Part shown: positions 27,588-36,889 of the stretch, in pieces | Layout: each line of letters starts with the position of its first letter | Numbering within the stretch: position 1 is the stretch's first letter | NCBI RefSeq assembly: GCF_014652915.1 | Contig: NZ_BMZS01000003.1 | Span: forward strand, 310,001 to 374,000 | Length of the DNA stretch: 64,000 nucleotides | Origin: Thalassobaculum fulvum | Lineage (GTDB): Bacteria; Pseudomonadota; Alphaproteobacteria; Thalassobaculales; Thalassobaculaceae | Reading direction: 5' to 3' | The notes under the pieces: generated by a model | Told to the model about the DNA's origin: nothing | Databases searched by the model: none | What the model saw: only the letters and a program-made list of their open reading frames with translations | Made by a program: the position numbers and the translations under genes

Positions 27588-29114
27588 ATGAAACGCATCG
27601 CCATTCTCGGCTTCGCGCTTGAGAGCAACGCCTTCGCGCCGCCCTGCGGGCGCGCGGATTTCGAGCAGCGGGGCTACTACCGGGGCGCCGACATTACCGC
27701 GCAGGCGCGTGCCGAGCATCCGGCGATCTATTCCGGCATCTGCGGCTTCTATGCCGAGATGGACCGTCGCCACGGTCCGGCCGGCTGGCAGCCGGTGCCG
27801 ATCGTCCATGCGGCTTCGCAGCCGGCTGGGCCGGTGGAGGAGGGATTCTTCCGGGAGCTGCTGGGCGAGTTCGAGGCCGGGCTGCAGGCCGCCGGCCGGC
27901 TCGACGGGGTCTACGTCGCGGAGCACGGCGGTGCCACCGCGACCCACACCCACGATCCCGACGGCGAGGTGTTCGCCCTGGTCCGGCGGCTCGTCGGGCC
28001 GGACGTCCCGGTGGTCGCGACCCTGGACCTGCACGCCAACGTCTCCGACGCGATGATGAACAGCGTGGATATCCTGGTCGGCTATCGGACCAACCCGCAT
28101 GTCGACATCTTCGAGCGCGGCGAGGAGGCGGCCCGGCTGCTCGAGGAGCTGATGGCCGGGACCAGGGCCACGGCGTACCGGGTGCGGCTGCCGCTGGTCG
28201 GTCCCAGCGTCACCCTGCTGACCGCCGAGGGCCATCCCTACGGCGACCTCATACGGCTCGGGCAGTCGAGGATCGACGAGCGGGTGATGAACGTGACGAT
28301 CCTCGCCGGCTTCGCGTTCGCCGACACGCCGAAGAACGGCATGACCGTCATCGTGACGACCCGCGACGATCCGGCGCTCGCCAGGAGCCTGGCGATCGAG
28401 CTGGCGAGCGCCGGCTGGAACGACCGCCAGCGCTACGTGCCGCGGATGATCCCGCTCGACGAGGCGGTCGAGCAGGCGAGGGCGGTCGGGGCCGATCCGA
28501 TGGCACCGTCGCTGCTGTTCGCGGATCCGGCGGACAACCCGGGCGGCGGCGGACGCGGGAACACCACCTATATCCTGGCCGCCTTCCTGAAGGCCGGTGT
28601 GCACGGCTGCATCGCTGGGGTGTTCTTCGACCCGGCGCTGGTCGAACAGGCGCGGCGGGCCGGCGAGGGCGCCCGGTTCCGGGCCGACCTGAACACCCGG
28701 GAGAGTGCGCGGTTCTCCGAGCCACTGTCCTGGGACGCCCGCGTGGTGCATCTGCACGACGGCCGGTTCGTAGGCCATCACGGCATGGTCGAGGGCAAGA
28801 CGGTCGACCTGGGACCGTCGGCGGTGATCGCGCTCGACGGGATAACCCTGGTGGTGATCAGCAAGCGCCAGCAGTGCCTCTCGACCGACTTCTTCGAGGC
28901 ACTGGGAGTCGACGTGGCCGGGGCGCGGTCGATCGTCGTCAAGTCGCGCGGGCACTTCCGGGCAGGCTTCCAGCACCTGTTCCCGCCGGAGCGGATCCGC
29001 GAGGTCGACGTTCCCGGGCTGACCTCCCCGAACCTGGCGAACTTCGACTGGCGCGGCCTGCCGCGGCCGGTGTTTCCGCTCGATCCCGAGGCGGGCTGGA
29101 CGCCGCCGGCCTGA
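27588..29114 (+). CDS. M81-family (MlrC-like) metallopeptidase
   Basis: A 508-residue protein of the M81 family, named for MlrC of microcystin degradation. Family signatures are GFALESNAFAP, EHGGATATHTHDPDGEVF, ATLDLHANVSDAMM (likely metal ligands Asp and His) and GYRTNPHVDIFERG, with the second domain from ADPADNPGGGGRGNTT onward. The natural substrates of most members are unknown, and microcystin cleavage should not be assumed. A GGAGAGG site precedes the ATG. It follows dnaE after 72 bases and converges on a small secreted-protein gene three bases beyond its stop. Confidence 0.88.
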   Translation: MKRIAILGFALESNAFAPPCGRADFEQRGYYRGADITAQARAEHPAIYSGICGFYAEMDRRHGPAGWQPVPIVHAASQPAGPVEEGFFRELLGEFEAGLQAAGRLDGVYVAEHGGATATHTHDPDGEVFALVRRLVGPDVPVVATLDLHANVSDAMMNSVDILVGYRTNPHVDIFERGEEAARLLEELMAGTRATAYRVRLPLVGPSVTLLTAEGHPYGDLIRLGQSRIDERVMNVTILAGFAFADTPKNGMTVIVTTRDDPALARSLAIELASAGWNDRQRYVPRMIPLDEAVEQARAVGADPMAPSLLFADPADNPGGGGRGNTTYILAAFLKAGVHGCIAGVFFDPALVEQARRAGEGARFRADLNTRESARFSEPLSWDARVVHLHDGRFVGHHGMVEGKTVDLGPSAVIALDGITLVVISKRQQCLSTDFFEALGVDVAGARSIVVKSRGHFRAGFQHLFPPERIREVDVPGLTSPNLANFDWRGLPRPVFPLDPEAGWTPPA

Positions 29115-29117
29115 CGG

Positions 29118-29516
29118 TCATTCGCACAGCCGCGGCCGGGCTTTCGTCAGCAGGCCGGGGGCATGCGAGACCGGGGCGCAGAAATACAGGGTCATGGCAC
29201 TGTCGGCCGGGCTCCGGCAGACCGCGGCGTCGCCCGACTTCCGGAACCAGGCACGGGCGTCGGCGCCCTGAATGTCGCGGTACGCACCGGCCATCCGCGC
29301 GGTGCGGCGATAGTCGGCATCGGCTGCCGGCTCGAGCCGCATCTCACGGGCGCTCGGCGGATAACAGAGCGCTTCGGCGATGCGATCGGCCAGCTCGCTG
29401 GAGCCGGCGGTCGCCGGGGCCGGCAGAAGCACCGCGAGAGCGATGGCGATCGTCGGTTTGTGGCCGGCCGATGCTTGCCAAAGCCGGTCGAGGGGAGTAG
29501 ATAAGCGCCCGCTCAA
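29118..29516 (-). CDS. Small secreted protein of unknown function
   Basis: An open frame of about 132 residues with a hydrophobic stretch [16 protein letters not shown] that looks like a signal peptide with a cleavage site at ATA-GS. The mature part holds four Cys (LCYPP, VCRSP, FCAPV, LCE), fitting two disulfides in the periplasm. No family is recognised. The only usable start is a TTG at 29516, which gives a long n-region and overlaps the rpsB promoter; no ATG or GTG is suitable. It may be a real gene with a poorly placed start or a decaying one. Confidence 0.5.
   Translation of the reverse strand: MSGRLSTPLDRLWQASAGHKPTIAIALAVLLPAPATAGSSELADRIAEALCYPPSAREMRLEPAADADYRRTARMAGAYRDIQGADARAWFRKSGDAAVCRSPADSAMTLYFCAPVSHAPGLLTKARPRLCE
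29475..29503 (+). promoter_or_regulatory. rpsB: Probable rpsB promoter
   Basis: TTGCCA (29475-29480) and TAGATA (29498-29503) are 17 bases apart, the best promoter match in the window. Transcription would begin near 29510 and give a leader of about 130 bases before rpsB. The site lies within the start region of the opposing small secreted-protein gene. Confidence 0.65.
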
Positions 29517-29640
29517 TCCCGCACACGGGCCCGCGGTGGCTTTCGGCCGATTCCCTTCGGTCGCCGGCCGTCGCTCCGGTGTCGAGGCGCCGCCTCGACC
29601 AAGACCCGTGGAGGCGAAACCGGAGAACGTGAGGAACGAT
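29510..29640 (+). promoter_or_regulatory. rpsB: Structured rpsB leader
   Basis: The untranslated leader contains a hairpin GTCGAGGC-GCC-GCCTCGAC (29581-29599, eight-bp stem), a possible upstream stem around TTTCGGCCGATTCCC, and a GTGAGGAAC ribosome site. In E. coli, S2 represses its own rpsB-tsf mRNA through the leader; a similar role here is inferred only from position. Confidence 0.45.
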
Positions 29641-30453
29641 ATGGCTCTGCCCACTTTCACCATGCGCCAGCTCCTGGAGGCCGGTGTCCACTTCGGCCAC
29701 CACACCCGTCGCTGGAACCCGAAGATGGAACCGTACATCTTCGGCGTGCGCAACAACATCCACATCCTCGACCTGCGCCAGACCGTGCCGATGCTGCACC
29801 GGGCGCTCGAGGCGGTGCGCGACACCACGGCCAAGGGCGGCCGCGTGCTGTTCGTCGGGACCAAGCGCCAGGCGGCCGACATGATCGCCGAGGCGGCCAA
29901 GCGCTGCGGCCAGTACTACGTCAACCACCGCTGGCTCGGCGGCATGCTGACCAACTGGAAGACGATCTCGCATTCGATCAAGCGGCTGCGCGACCTCGAG
30001 GAGCAGCTCGCCTCGAACGAGGCGCTGGGTCTGACCAAGAAGGAGACCCTCGGCCTGACCCGCGAGCGCGAGAAGCTGGAGCGCGCGCTCGGCGGCATCA
30101 AGGAGATGGGCGGGCTGCCGGACATCCTGTTCGTGATCGACACGAACAAGGAGAGCCTGGCGATCCAGGAAGCCAACAAGCTGGGCATCCCGGTCGTCGC
30201 GGTCCTCGACAGCAACTGCGACCCGAACGGCGTGCAGTTCCCGATCCCGGGCAACGACGACGCCATGCGGGCGGTGTCGATGTACTGCGAACTGGTGGCG
30301 AATTCCGTCCTCGACGGCCTGCAGGCCGAGATGATGGCCTCGGGCTCGGATATCGGCGAAAGCGCCGAGGCGCCGGCCGAGCCGGCTCTGGAGGCCGAGG
30401 TCGCCGGCGAGGCGTCCGCCGAGGACAAGGTCGCGGAACAGGCCAGCGCCTGA
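29641..30453 (+). CDS. rpsB: 30S ribosomal protein S2
   Basis: Ribosomal small-subunit protein, 270 residues. The N-terminus [29 protein letters not shown] and the segments [32 protein letters not shown] and [26 protein letters not shown] are all S2 signatures. A low-complexity acidic tail of about 30 residues (Ala/Glu-rich) extends it at the C-terminus, as is common in alphaproteobacteria. It is the first gene of the long rpsB-lpxB run and is followed by tsf after 82 bases. Confidence 0.98.
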   Translation: MALPTFTMRQLLEAGVHFGHHTRRWNPKMEPYIFGVRNNIHILDLRQTVPMLHRALEAVRDTTAKGGRVLFVGTKRQAADMIAEAAKRCGQYYVNHRWLGGMLTNWKTISHSIKRLRDLEEQLASNEALGLTKKETLGLTREREKLERALGGIKEMGGLPDILFVIDTNKESLAIQEANKLGIPVVAVLDSNCDPNGVQFPIPGNDDAMRAVSMYCELVANSVLDGLQAEMMASGSDIGESAEAPAEPALEAEVAGEASAEDKVAEQASA

Positions 30454-30535
30454 GCGCGGTCCAGCTACGGGATGAGAGCGGCGCCGGCCGGATGGTCGGC
30501 GCCGGCGTCCACATCGAACGACGAGGATGAGAACG

Positions 30536-31456
30536 ATGGCGGTTACGGCAGCCCTTGTGAAGGAACTGCGCGAGAAGACCGGCGCCGGCATGATGGATTG
30601 CAAGAAGGCGCTGAGCGAGACCGACGGCAACCTGGAGGCGGCGATCGACTGGCTGCGCACCAAGGGCCTGGCGGCGGCGGCGAAGAAGTCCGGCCGTGTC
30701 GCGGCCGAGGGCCTGGTCGGCGTGGTCGTGAACGGCAACCGGGGCGCGGTCGTGGAGGTCAACTCCGAGACCGACTTCGTGGCCCGCAACGAGAGCTTCC
30801 AGGCGTTCGTCGAGAACGTGACCGGCCTGGCGATCGAGACCGGCGCCGACATCGAGGCCCTGAAGGGCGTCGCCTATCCGGGCACCGGCAGGACCGTCGG
30901 CGACGAGCTGACGAACAACATCGCGACCATCGGCGAGAACATGTCGATCCGGCGCGCCGCGGTGGTGTCGGTCGACGACGGCGTGGTGGTTCCGTACGTC
31001 CACAACGCGGTCAAGCCGGGCCTCGGCAAGATCGGCGTGCTGGTGGCCCTGGAATCGACGGGCGACAAGGACAAGCTCGCGGAGCTCGGCAAGCAGATCG
31101 CCATGCACATCGCGGCGACCGCGCCGCAGAGCCTGTCGACCGACGACCTTGACCCGGCGGCGATCGAGCGCGAGCGGGCGGTCCTGATCGAGCAGGCGCG
31201 CGCTTCCGGCAAGCCGGACAACATCATCGAGAAGATGATCGAGGGCCGGATTCGGAAGTTCTATCAGGAGGTCGTCCTGCTGGAGCAGACCTTCGTGATC
31301 GACGGCGAGACCCAGATCCGCAAGGTCGTCGAGGCGGCGGCGAAGGACGCCGGCGCTCCGGTGACCCTGGCGGCGTTCGTCCGCCTGCAGCTCGGCGAGG
31401 GCATCGAGAAAGAGCAGGCGGACTTCGCCGCGGAAGTGGCGGCGCTCGCCGGTTGA
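30536..31456 (+). CDS. tsf: Elongation factor Ts
   Basis: Nucleotide exchange factor for EF-Tu, 306 residues. The UBA-like N-terminus [25 protein letters not shown], the core [12 protein letters not shown] with the Phe/Asp that displace GDP, and a C-terminal dimer region with [14 protein letters not shown] are clear. The ATG at 30536 gives the standard N-terminus; another ATG nine bases upstream overlaps the ribosome site GAGGATGAG and is less likely. Co-transcription with rpsB is standard. Confidence 0.98.
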   Translation: MAVTAALVKELREKTGAGMMDCKKALSETDGNLEAAIDWLRTKGLAAAAKKSGRVAAEGLVGVVVNGNRGAVVEVNSETDFVARNESFQAFVENVTGLAIETGADIEALKGVAYPGTGRTVGDELTNNIATIGENMSIRRAAVVSVDDGVVVPYVHNAVKPGLGKIGVLVALESTGDKDKLAELGKQIAMHIAATAPQSLSTDDLDPAAIERERAVLIEQARASGKPDNIIEKMIEGRIRKFYQEVVLLEQTFVIDGETQIRKVVEAAAKDAGAPVTLAAFVRLQLGEGIEKEQADFAAEVAALAG

Positions 31457-31499
31457 TGTAGAACGGGAGCGGCCGCCGGCGACCGGAGGGACAAGGGCG

Positions 31500-32255
31500 A
31501 TGGGCTCCGACAGCGAGCAATCCGAGACAGACCATCGAGTGGCACCCGGGCCGTACTCCCGGGTGCTGCTCAAGATCTCGGGCGAGGCCCTGATGGGCAA
31601 CCTCGCCTACGGAATCGACCCGGAAATGGTCGACCGGGTGGCCGGCGAGATCGAGTCGGTGAACGCCCTCGGCATCGAGGTCTGCCTGGTCATCGGCGGC
31701 GGCAATATCTTCCGCGGCATGTCGGCGGCGGCGTCCGGCATGGAGCGGACCACCGGCGACTACATGGGCATGCTGGCGACGGTGATGAACTCGCTGGCCA
31801 TGCAGAGTGCCCTGGAAAAGCGAGGCATTCCGACCCGCGTGCTCTCGGCCCTGCCGATCGCGGCGGTGTGCGAGCCGTACATCCGCCGCCGGGCGATCCG
31901 GCACATGGAGAAGGGCCGGGTGGTGATCTTCGCCTCCGGCACCGGCAATCCGTTCTTCACGACCGACACGGCGGCCGCCCTGCGGGCCTCGGAGATGGGC
32001 TGCAAGGCGCTGCTGAAGGCCACCAAGGTCGACGGGGTCTACGACGCCGACCCGATGAAGGTGAAGGACGCCAACCGGTACGACCGGTTGACCTATATGG
32101 ACGTGCTGCGCCACGACCTTAAGGTCATGGACGCGTCGGCGATCTCTCTTGCACGGGAGAACGGGATTCCGATCCTGGTCTTCTCGATCCACAATAACGG
32201 TGCATTCGCCGACGTGGTCCAGGGTAAGGGACGGTTCACGATAATCACGGAGTAG
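31500..32255 (+). CDS. pyrH: UMP kinase
   Basis: Phosphorylates UMP to UDP in pyrimidine nucleotide synthesis; bacterial hexameric amino-acid-kinase fold. The 251-residue protein has [47 protein letters not shown] and [12 protein letters not shown]. About 16 extra residues at the N-terminus ([16 protein letters not shown]) precede the conserved core. Preceded by a GGAGGG site and followed by frr after five bases. Confidence 0.97.
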   Translation: MGSDSEQSETDHRVAPGPYSRVLLKISGEALMGNLAYGIDPEMVDRVAGEIESVNALGIEVCLVIGGGNIFRGMSAAASGMERTTGDYMGMLATVMNSLAMQSALEKRGIPTRVLSALPIAAVCEPYIRRRAIRHMEKGRVVIFASGTGNPFFTTDTAAALRASEMGCKALLKATKVDGVYDADPMKVKDANRYDRLTYMDVLRHDLKVMDASAISLARENGIPILVFSIHNNGAFADVVQGKGRFTIITE

Positions 32256-32260
32256 GGGAC

Positions 32261-32818
32261 ATGGCGGACCTCGATCTCGACGACATCGAACGGCGCATGG
32301 ACGGCGCCGTGAACGCTCTCAAGACCGAGTTCGCCGGCCTCAGGACCGGGCGCGCATCGGCCAGCCTGCTCGAGCCGATCCAGGTCGAGGCCTACGGCAG
32401 CCGCATGCCGCTCAACCAGGTCGGCACGATCAGCGTGCCGGAGCCGCGGATGATCTCGGTTCAGGTCTGGGACCGCTCGATGGCCAAGGCCGTCGAGAAG
32501 GCGATCCGGGAGTCGGACCTCGGGCTCAATCCGCAGTCGGACGGCCAGCTCATCCGGGTGCCGCTGCCGGACCTCTCCGAGGAGCGGCGGGCCGAGCTGG
32601 TCAAGGTCGCCTCCAAGTATGCCGAGAGCGCGCGTGTCGCGGTCCGCAACGTCCGCCGCGACGGCATGGACCATCTGAAGAAGATGGAGAAGGATGGCGA
32701 CATCAGCCAGGACGACCGTCGTCTGTACGAGGACGAGATCCAGGAGCTGACCGACAAGCACGTCAAGGCGATCGACGAGGCCCTGACGTCCAAGGAAAAG
32801 GACATCATGCAGGTCTGA
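32261..32818 (+). CDS. frr: Ribosome recycling factor
   Basis: Splits post-termination ribosomes with EF-G. In 185 residues the tRNA-mimic three-helix bundle is visible: [22 protein letters not shown], the hinge region [17 protein letters not shown], and the C-terminal helix [23 protein letters not shown]. It is tightly packed between pyrH and uppS (gaps of five and three bases). Confidence 0.98.
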   Translation: MADLDLDDIERRMDGAVNALKTEFAGLRTGRASASLLEPIQVEAYGSRMPLNQVGTISVPEPRMISVQVWDRSMAKAVEKAIRESDLGLNPQSDGQLIRVPLPDLSEERRAELVKVASKYAESARVAVRNVRRDGMDHLKKMEKDGDISQDDRRLYEDEIQELTDKHVKAIDEALTSKEKDIMQV

Positions 32819-32821
32819 TCG

Positions 32822-33568
32822 ATGGTCGATGCCGCGCCGCAGCTCGGGGAGGGCGACCGGCCCCTGCATGTCGCCGTCATCATGGACGGCAATGGACGCT
32901 GGGCGCGGGCGCGCGGGATGCCGCGCAGCTTCGGCCATCGCGAGGGGGCGAAGGCGGTGCGACGGGCCGTGGAAGCGGCGACCGATCTCGGCGTCGGCTA
33001 TCTCACCCTGTTCGGGTTCTCGTCGGAGAACTGGAGCCGGCCGGCCCAGGAGGTCGTCGACCTCATGGAGCTGCTGCGGTTCTATCTCCGGCGCGAGATC
33101 GCCGACCTGCACAAGGACGGCATCCGGTTCCGGGTCATCGGCGACCGGAGCCGGCTGTCGCCCGACATCGTCACGCTGATCGAGAACGGCGAGCGGCTGA
33201 CCGCCGGCAACACCCGCATGGTGCTGACCGTGGCGCTGAGCTACGGCGGACGGCGCGAGCTGACCGATGCCGTCCGGCGGATCGCCGAAGACGTCGCGGC
33301 GGGCATCCTGGATCCGTCGGCGATCGACGAGGAGCTGGTGGCGTCCCGGCTCGACACCGCCTACATGCCGGATCCGGACCTGCTGATCCGCACCAGCGGC
33401 GAGAAGCGGATCTCGAACTTCCTGCTTTGGCAGATCGCCTATTCCGAGTTCGTGTTCATGGACGTCCTGTGGCCGGATTTCGACCGCTCGCATCTGGAAG
33501 CGGCCCTCGACGAGTTTGCCCGGCGGGACCGTCGCTACGGCAGGGCCACCGGGCAGGGCAGCGGATGA
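32822..33568 (+). CDS. uppS: Undecaprenyl diphosphate synthase
   Basis: cis-Prenyltransferase that makes the C55 lipid carrier for peptidoglycan and surface polysaccharide. The 248-residue protein carries VAVIMDGNGRWARAR (catalytic Asp), FGHREGAKAVRRAVE, LTLFGFSSENWSRP, and DLLIRTSGEKRISNFLLWQ. It starts three bases after frr and overlaps cdsA by four bases (ATGA). Its precursor pathway gene dxr is two genes downstream. Confidence 0.97.
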   Translation: MVDAAPQLGEGDRPLHVAVIMDGNGRWARARGMPRSFGHREGAKAVRRAVEAATDLGVGYLTLFGFSSENWSRPAQEVVDLMELLRFYLRREIADLHKDGIRFRVIGDRSRLSPDIVTLIENGERLTAGNTRMVLTVALSYGGRRELTDAVRRIAEDVAAGILDPSAIDEELVASRLDTAYMPDPDLLIRTSGEKRISNFLLWQIAYSEFVFMDVLWPDFDRSHLEAALDEFARRDRRYGRATGQGSG

Positions 33569-34407
33569 CCGGGGCGCACGGCAACCCGCCGTCGAAGCCG
33601 GGGCGCAGCGACCTGCGGCTGCGCATCATATCGTCGCTGGTCATGGTCCCGGCGGCCGCGATCACCGTGTTCGCCGGCGGGCCGGCCCTGCAGCTCGGAG
33701 TTGCCCTGGTCTGCGGCCTCATGGCGTGGGAATGGGGGAGCCTGGTGACGGATCGGCCGGGTCGCACGCTGGCCCGCGGACTGGTGTTCGCGGTCCTGGC
33801 GCTGTCGCTCGGCTGGATGCTGCTGCGCGGGCCGTACGAGGGGGTGGCCGCCGCCGTGATCGGTGCGCTCGGGATCATCGTCCTCGGCCGCTTCACCCGG
33901 CTGCCGAGCGCGCCCTGGCTGGCGGTGGCGATCATCAGCATCGCCATGCCGGCGATCGCGATCCTGTGGCTGCGCGACGGCGCGCCGCTCGGGCTGGAGA
34001 CGCTGATCTGGGCGCTCACGACAGTGGTCCTGACGGATGTCGGCGCCTATGCCGCCGGCCGGACCATCGGCGGGCCTAAGCTGATGCCCTCGGTCAGTCC
34101 GTCGAAGACGTGGGCCGGGCTGGCCGGCGGGGTGGCGGCGTCGGTCGCCGGCGCGCTGGTGGCGGCCAGTCTGGTGGAAGGCGCGAACCCCTGGGTGCTG
34201 GCGCCGATCGCGGCCCTGCTGGCGGTGATCGCGCAGATCGGGGACCTGATGGAGTCGGCGGTGAAGCGGTTCTTCCACGTGAAGGATTCCGGAAAGCTGA
34301 TTCCGGGGCATGGCGGGATTCTCGACCGGGTGGACGGTCAGATCGCCGTCCTGCCGCTGGTCGCCCTGGCCGTGCACCTGACCGGCCGGAGCGTTCTGCA
34401 ATGGTGA
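33565..34407 (+). CDS. cdsA: Phosphatidate cytidylyltransferase
   Basis: Makes CDP-diacylglycerol from phosphatidate and CTP for phospholipid synthesis. The 280-residue integral membrane protein has seven or eight hydrophobic segments and ends with the family signature VKRFFHVKDSGKLIPGHGGI followed by LDRVD. SVSPSKTWAGLAGG is the conserved loop before the last helices. Start overlaps the uppS stop; its end overlaps dxr by seven bases. Confidence 0.95.
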   Translation: MTGAHGNPPSKPGRSDLRLRIISSLVMVPAAAITVFAGGPALQLGVALVCGLMAWEWGSLVTDRPGRTLARGLVFAVLALSLGWMLLRGPYEGVAAAVIGALGIIVLGRFTRLPSAPWLAVAIISIAMPAIAILWLRDGAPLGLETLIWALTTVVLTDVGAYAAGRTIGGPKLMPSVSPSKTWAGLAGGVAASVAGALVAASLVEGANPWVLAPIAALLAVIAQIGDLMESAVKRFFHVKDSGKLIPGHGGILDRVDGQIAVLPLVALAVHLTGRSVLQW

Positions 34408-35612
34408 CGGCGACCGGCAGGCGGCGCATCAGTGTGCTCGGCTCCACCGGATCGGTCGGGCGCAGCACCATGGACCTCGTCGAGCGCAATCCGGAGCGCT
34501 TCGAGGTCGTCGCCCTGGCCGGCGGGGCGAACGCCGATCTCATCGCCGAACAGGCGAAACGGACGAGGGCGGGGTTCGTCGCGATCGCCGACGGAGCCGC
34601 GTGGCCGGCCCTGAAGGCTGCGCTCGCCGGGACCGGCATCGAATCGGCGGCCGGTGCCGAGGCGGTGCTCGAGGCGGCGCGCCGCGACGCCGACTGGACG
34701 ATGGCGGCGATCGTCGGTGCCGCCGGGCTGGCACCGACCCTGACGGCGGTCCGCCAAGGCCGGGTGATCGCGTTGGCCAACAAGGAATCGCTGGTCTGCG
34801 CAGGCGATCTGTTCGTGGCCGAGGCGCGGGCGGCCGGGGCCACGATCCTGCCGGTCGATTCCGAGCACAACGCGATCTTCCAGGTGTTCGAATCCGACCG
34901 CCGCCCGGGTATCGAGAAGATCATCCTGACCGCCTCGGGCGGCCCGTTCCGGACGTTGTCGCGCGAGGCGATGGCGAGCAAGGGGCTGAAGGACGCCCTG
35001 GCCCACCCGAACTGGTCGATGGGACCGAAGATCTCGATCGATTCGGCGACCATGATGAACAAGGGGCTGGAGCTGATCGAGGCCCACCACCTGTTCGACA
35101 TGCCGGAGGACCGGATCGACATCCTGGTCCACCCGCAGTCGGTGGTTCACAGCCTCGTCGCCTATGTCGACGGCTCGGTGCTGGCGCAGCTCGGGTCGCC
35201 GGACATGCGCACCCCGATCGCCTACGCGCTGGCCTGGCCGGAGCGCATGCCGACACCGACGCCGCGCCTCGACCTGGCCGCCGTCGCGCAGCTCTCCTTC
35301 GAGGCGCCCGACCCGGTCCGGTTTCCGGCGCTGCGCCTGGCCCGCGAGGCGCTGCGCGCGGGCGGCACCGCGCCGGTCGTGCTGAACGCCGCCAACGAGG
35401 CCGCAGTGGCGGCGTTCGTCGAGCGTCGCATCGGCTTCATCGAGATCGCAGCCGTGGTCGAGGCCGTGCTCGAGGCGCTTCCGGTCGCGCCGGTGGCCGA
35501 CATCGAGGCGGTGCTGGCCGTGGACCGCCGCGCCCGGGAAGAGGTGGAGCACTGGATCGGCCGGCATCGCGGGCACGCGGCACGCGTTGCGTCCGTCGGC
35601 GCCGCCGACTAA
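34401..35612 (+). CDS. dxr: 1-deoxy-D-xylulose 5-phosphate reductoisomerase
   Basis: Second enzyme of the MEP isoprenoid pathway, converting DXP to MEP with NADPH. In 403 residues it has the Rossmann motif ISVLGSTGSVGRSTMDLV, ALANKESLVCAG, the metal-binding segment PVDSEHNAIFQ, GGPFR, SIDSATMMNKGLELIEA and HPQSVVHSLVAYVDGSVLAQLG. Translation is likely coupled to cdsA. Its product feeds uppS upstream. Confidence 0.97.
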   Translation: MVTATGRRRISVLGSTGSVGRSTMDLVERNPERFEVVALAGGANADLIAEQAKRTRAGFVAIADGAAWPALKAALAGTGIESAAGAEAVLEAARRDADWTMAAIVGAAGLAPTLTAVRQGRVIALANKESLVCAGDLFVAEARAAGATILPVDSEHNAIFQVFESDRRPGIEKIILTASGGPFRTLSREAMASKGLKDALAHPNWSMGPKISIDSATMMNKGLELIEAHHLFDMPEDRIDILVHPQSVVHSLVAYVDGSVLAQLGSPDMRTPIAYALAWPERMPTPTPRLDLAAVAQLSFEAPDPVRFPALRLAREALRAGGTAPVVLNAANEAAVAAFVERRIGFIEIAAVVEAVLEALPVAPVADIEAVLAVDRRAREEVEHWIGRHRGHAARVASVGAAD

Positions 35613-35663
35613 TGTCGCTCACACGCGGGCGGGGACACAGGTCGAAATAGGGGACCCACAGGC

Positions 35664-36791
35664 ATGCTTGCCGGGCTCGTGGACTACGTTATTCCGTTTC
35701 TCGTCATCCTGACCGTTCTCGTGTTCGTTCACGAGATGGGGCACTATCTGGTGGCGCGCCGGGCCGGCGTGCGGGTCGACGTGTTCTCGATCGGCTTCGG
35801 CCGCGAGCTGTTCGGCTGGACCGCCCGGTCGGGGACCCGCTGGAAGATCGCCGTGCTGCCGCTCGGCGGCTATGTGAAGATGTTCGGCGACGCCGACCCG
35901 TCGAGCTCGGGCGGCTCGAACCTGGACACGATGAGCGCCGAGGACCGGGCCGTATCGTTCCATCACAAGTCGTTGAAGGCGCGGGCGGCGATCGTGGCGG
36001 CCGGTCCGGCCGCCAACTTCCTGTTCGCGATCGTCCTGCTCGCGGGCCTGTACGCGATCGTCGGCCGTCCGTACGCGCCGCCGGTGGTGGACGAGGTGGT
36101 CGCCGGCTCGGCGGCCGAACAGGCCGGCATCCGGGTCGGCGACGTGTTCGTGTCGACCGACGGTACCGCGGTGAAACGCTTCTCGGACCTGCGCCGCGCG
36201 GTGTTCGACCGGCCGGGCGTTCCGATCGAGATGGTCATCGACCGCGACGGCCGCCAGATGACGCTCACGGTGGTTCCGGAAGCCGTCACCGAGGTCGACC
36301 GGTTCGGCGCGAAGCATACCTTCGGCCAGCTCGGCGTACGGTCGAACAAGGTCAGCATCGAGCGTCTCGATCCGGTCTCGGCGGTCGGCGTCGCGGCAGT
36401 GGAGACCTGGTCGATCGTCGGCCAGACGCTCGACGCGGTCGGGCAGATCATCGCCGGCACCCGCGGGACCGAGGAGCTCGGCGGGCCGTTGCGGATCGCG
36501 CAGATGTCGGGGGACGTCGCCCAGAGCGGCTGGGTGACCACCGTCTGGTTCATGGCGATGCTGTCGATCAACCTCGGCCTCATCAACCTGTTTCCGATCC
36601 CGGTCCTCGACGGCGGGCATCTGCTGTTCTACGGGGTCGAGGCGCTGCGCGGCCGGCCGCTCGGCGAGCGGGCGCAGGAGTGGGCCTCGATGGCCGGCCT
36701 GACCCTGGTTATCGCGCTCATGCTGTTCGTCACCTGGAACGACCTCATCCACCTCAAGGTGGTCGAGTACATCGGCTCCCTGCTCGGGTAA
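35664..36791 (+). CDS. rseP: RseP-type site-2 intramembrane metalloprotease
   Basis: Inner-membrane zinc protease (M50) that cuts anti-sigma factors and remnant signal peptides. The 375-residue protein has HEMGH at 23-27 in the first membrane helix, a GxG membrane-hugging region (FGRELFG), AAGPAANFLFAIVLLAG, one PDZ domain (about 120-200, with GSAAEQAGIRVGDV), and FPIPVLDGGHLL with the third zinc ligand Asp. E. coli RseP has two PDZ domains; one is seen here, as in many alphaproteobacteria. It precedes bamA, the usual arrangement. Confidence 0.95.
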   Translation: MLAGLVDYVIPFLVILTVLVFVHEMGHYLVARRAGVRVDVFSIGFGRELFGWTARSGTRWKIAVLPLGGYVKMFGDADPSSSGGSNLDTMSAEDRAVSFHHKSLKARAAIVAAGPAANFLFAIVLLAGLYAIVGRPYAPPVVDEVVAGSAAEQAGIRVGDVFVSTDGTAVKRFSDLRRAVFDRPGVPIEMVIDRDGRQMTLTVVPEAVTEVDRFGAKHTFGQLGVRSNKVSIERLDPVSAVGVAAVETWSIVGQTLDAVGQIIAGTRGTEELGGPLRIAQMSGDVAQSGWVTTVWFMAMLSINLGLINLFPIPVLDGGHLLFYGVEALRGRPLGERAQEWASMAGLTLVIALMLFVTWNDLIHLKVVEYIGSLLG

Positions 36792-36810
36792 TTGGTTGTG
36801 ATATCTTCGG

Positions 36811-36839
36811 TTTGCGGGGCGTAACGCCAACGCTATAGT
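36811..36839 (+). promoter_or_regulatory. bamA: Probable promoter before bamA
   Basis: TTTGCG (36811-36816) and TATAGT (36834-36839), 17 bases apart, lie in a locally AT-rich 98-base gap after rseP. This suggests bamA and the lipid A genes can be transcribed apart from the upstream run. The -10 is a good match; the -35 is weaker. Confidence 0.55.
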
Positions 36840-36889
36840 CGCCGCCGCGCGGCATCGCGCGAGGTTTTCCGCCGATAGGGGGCCGGCTC

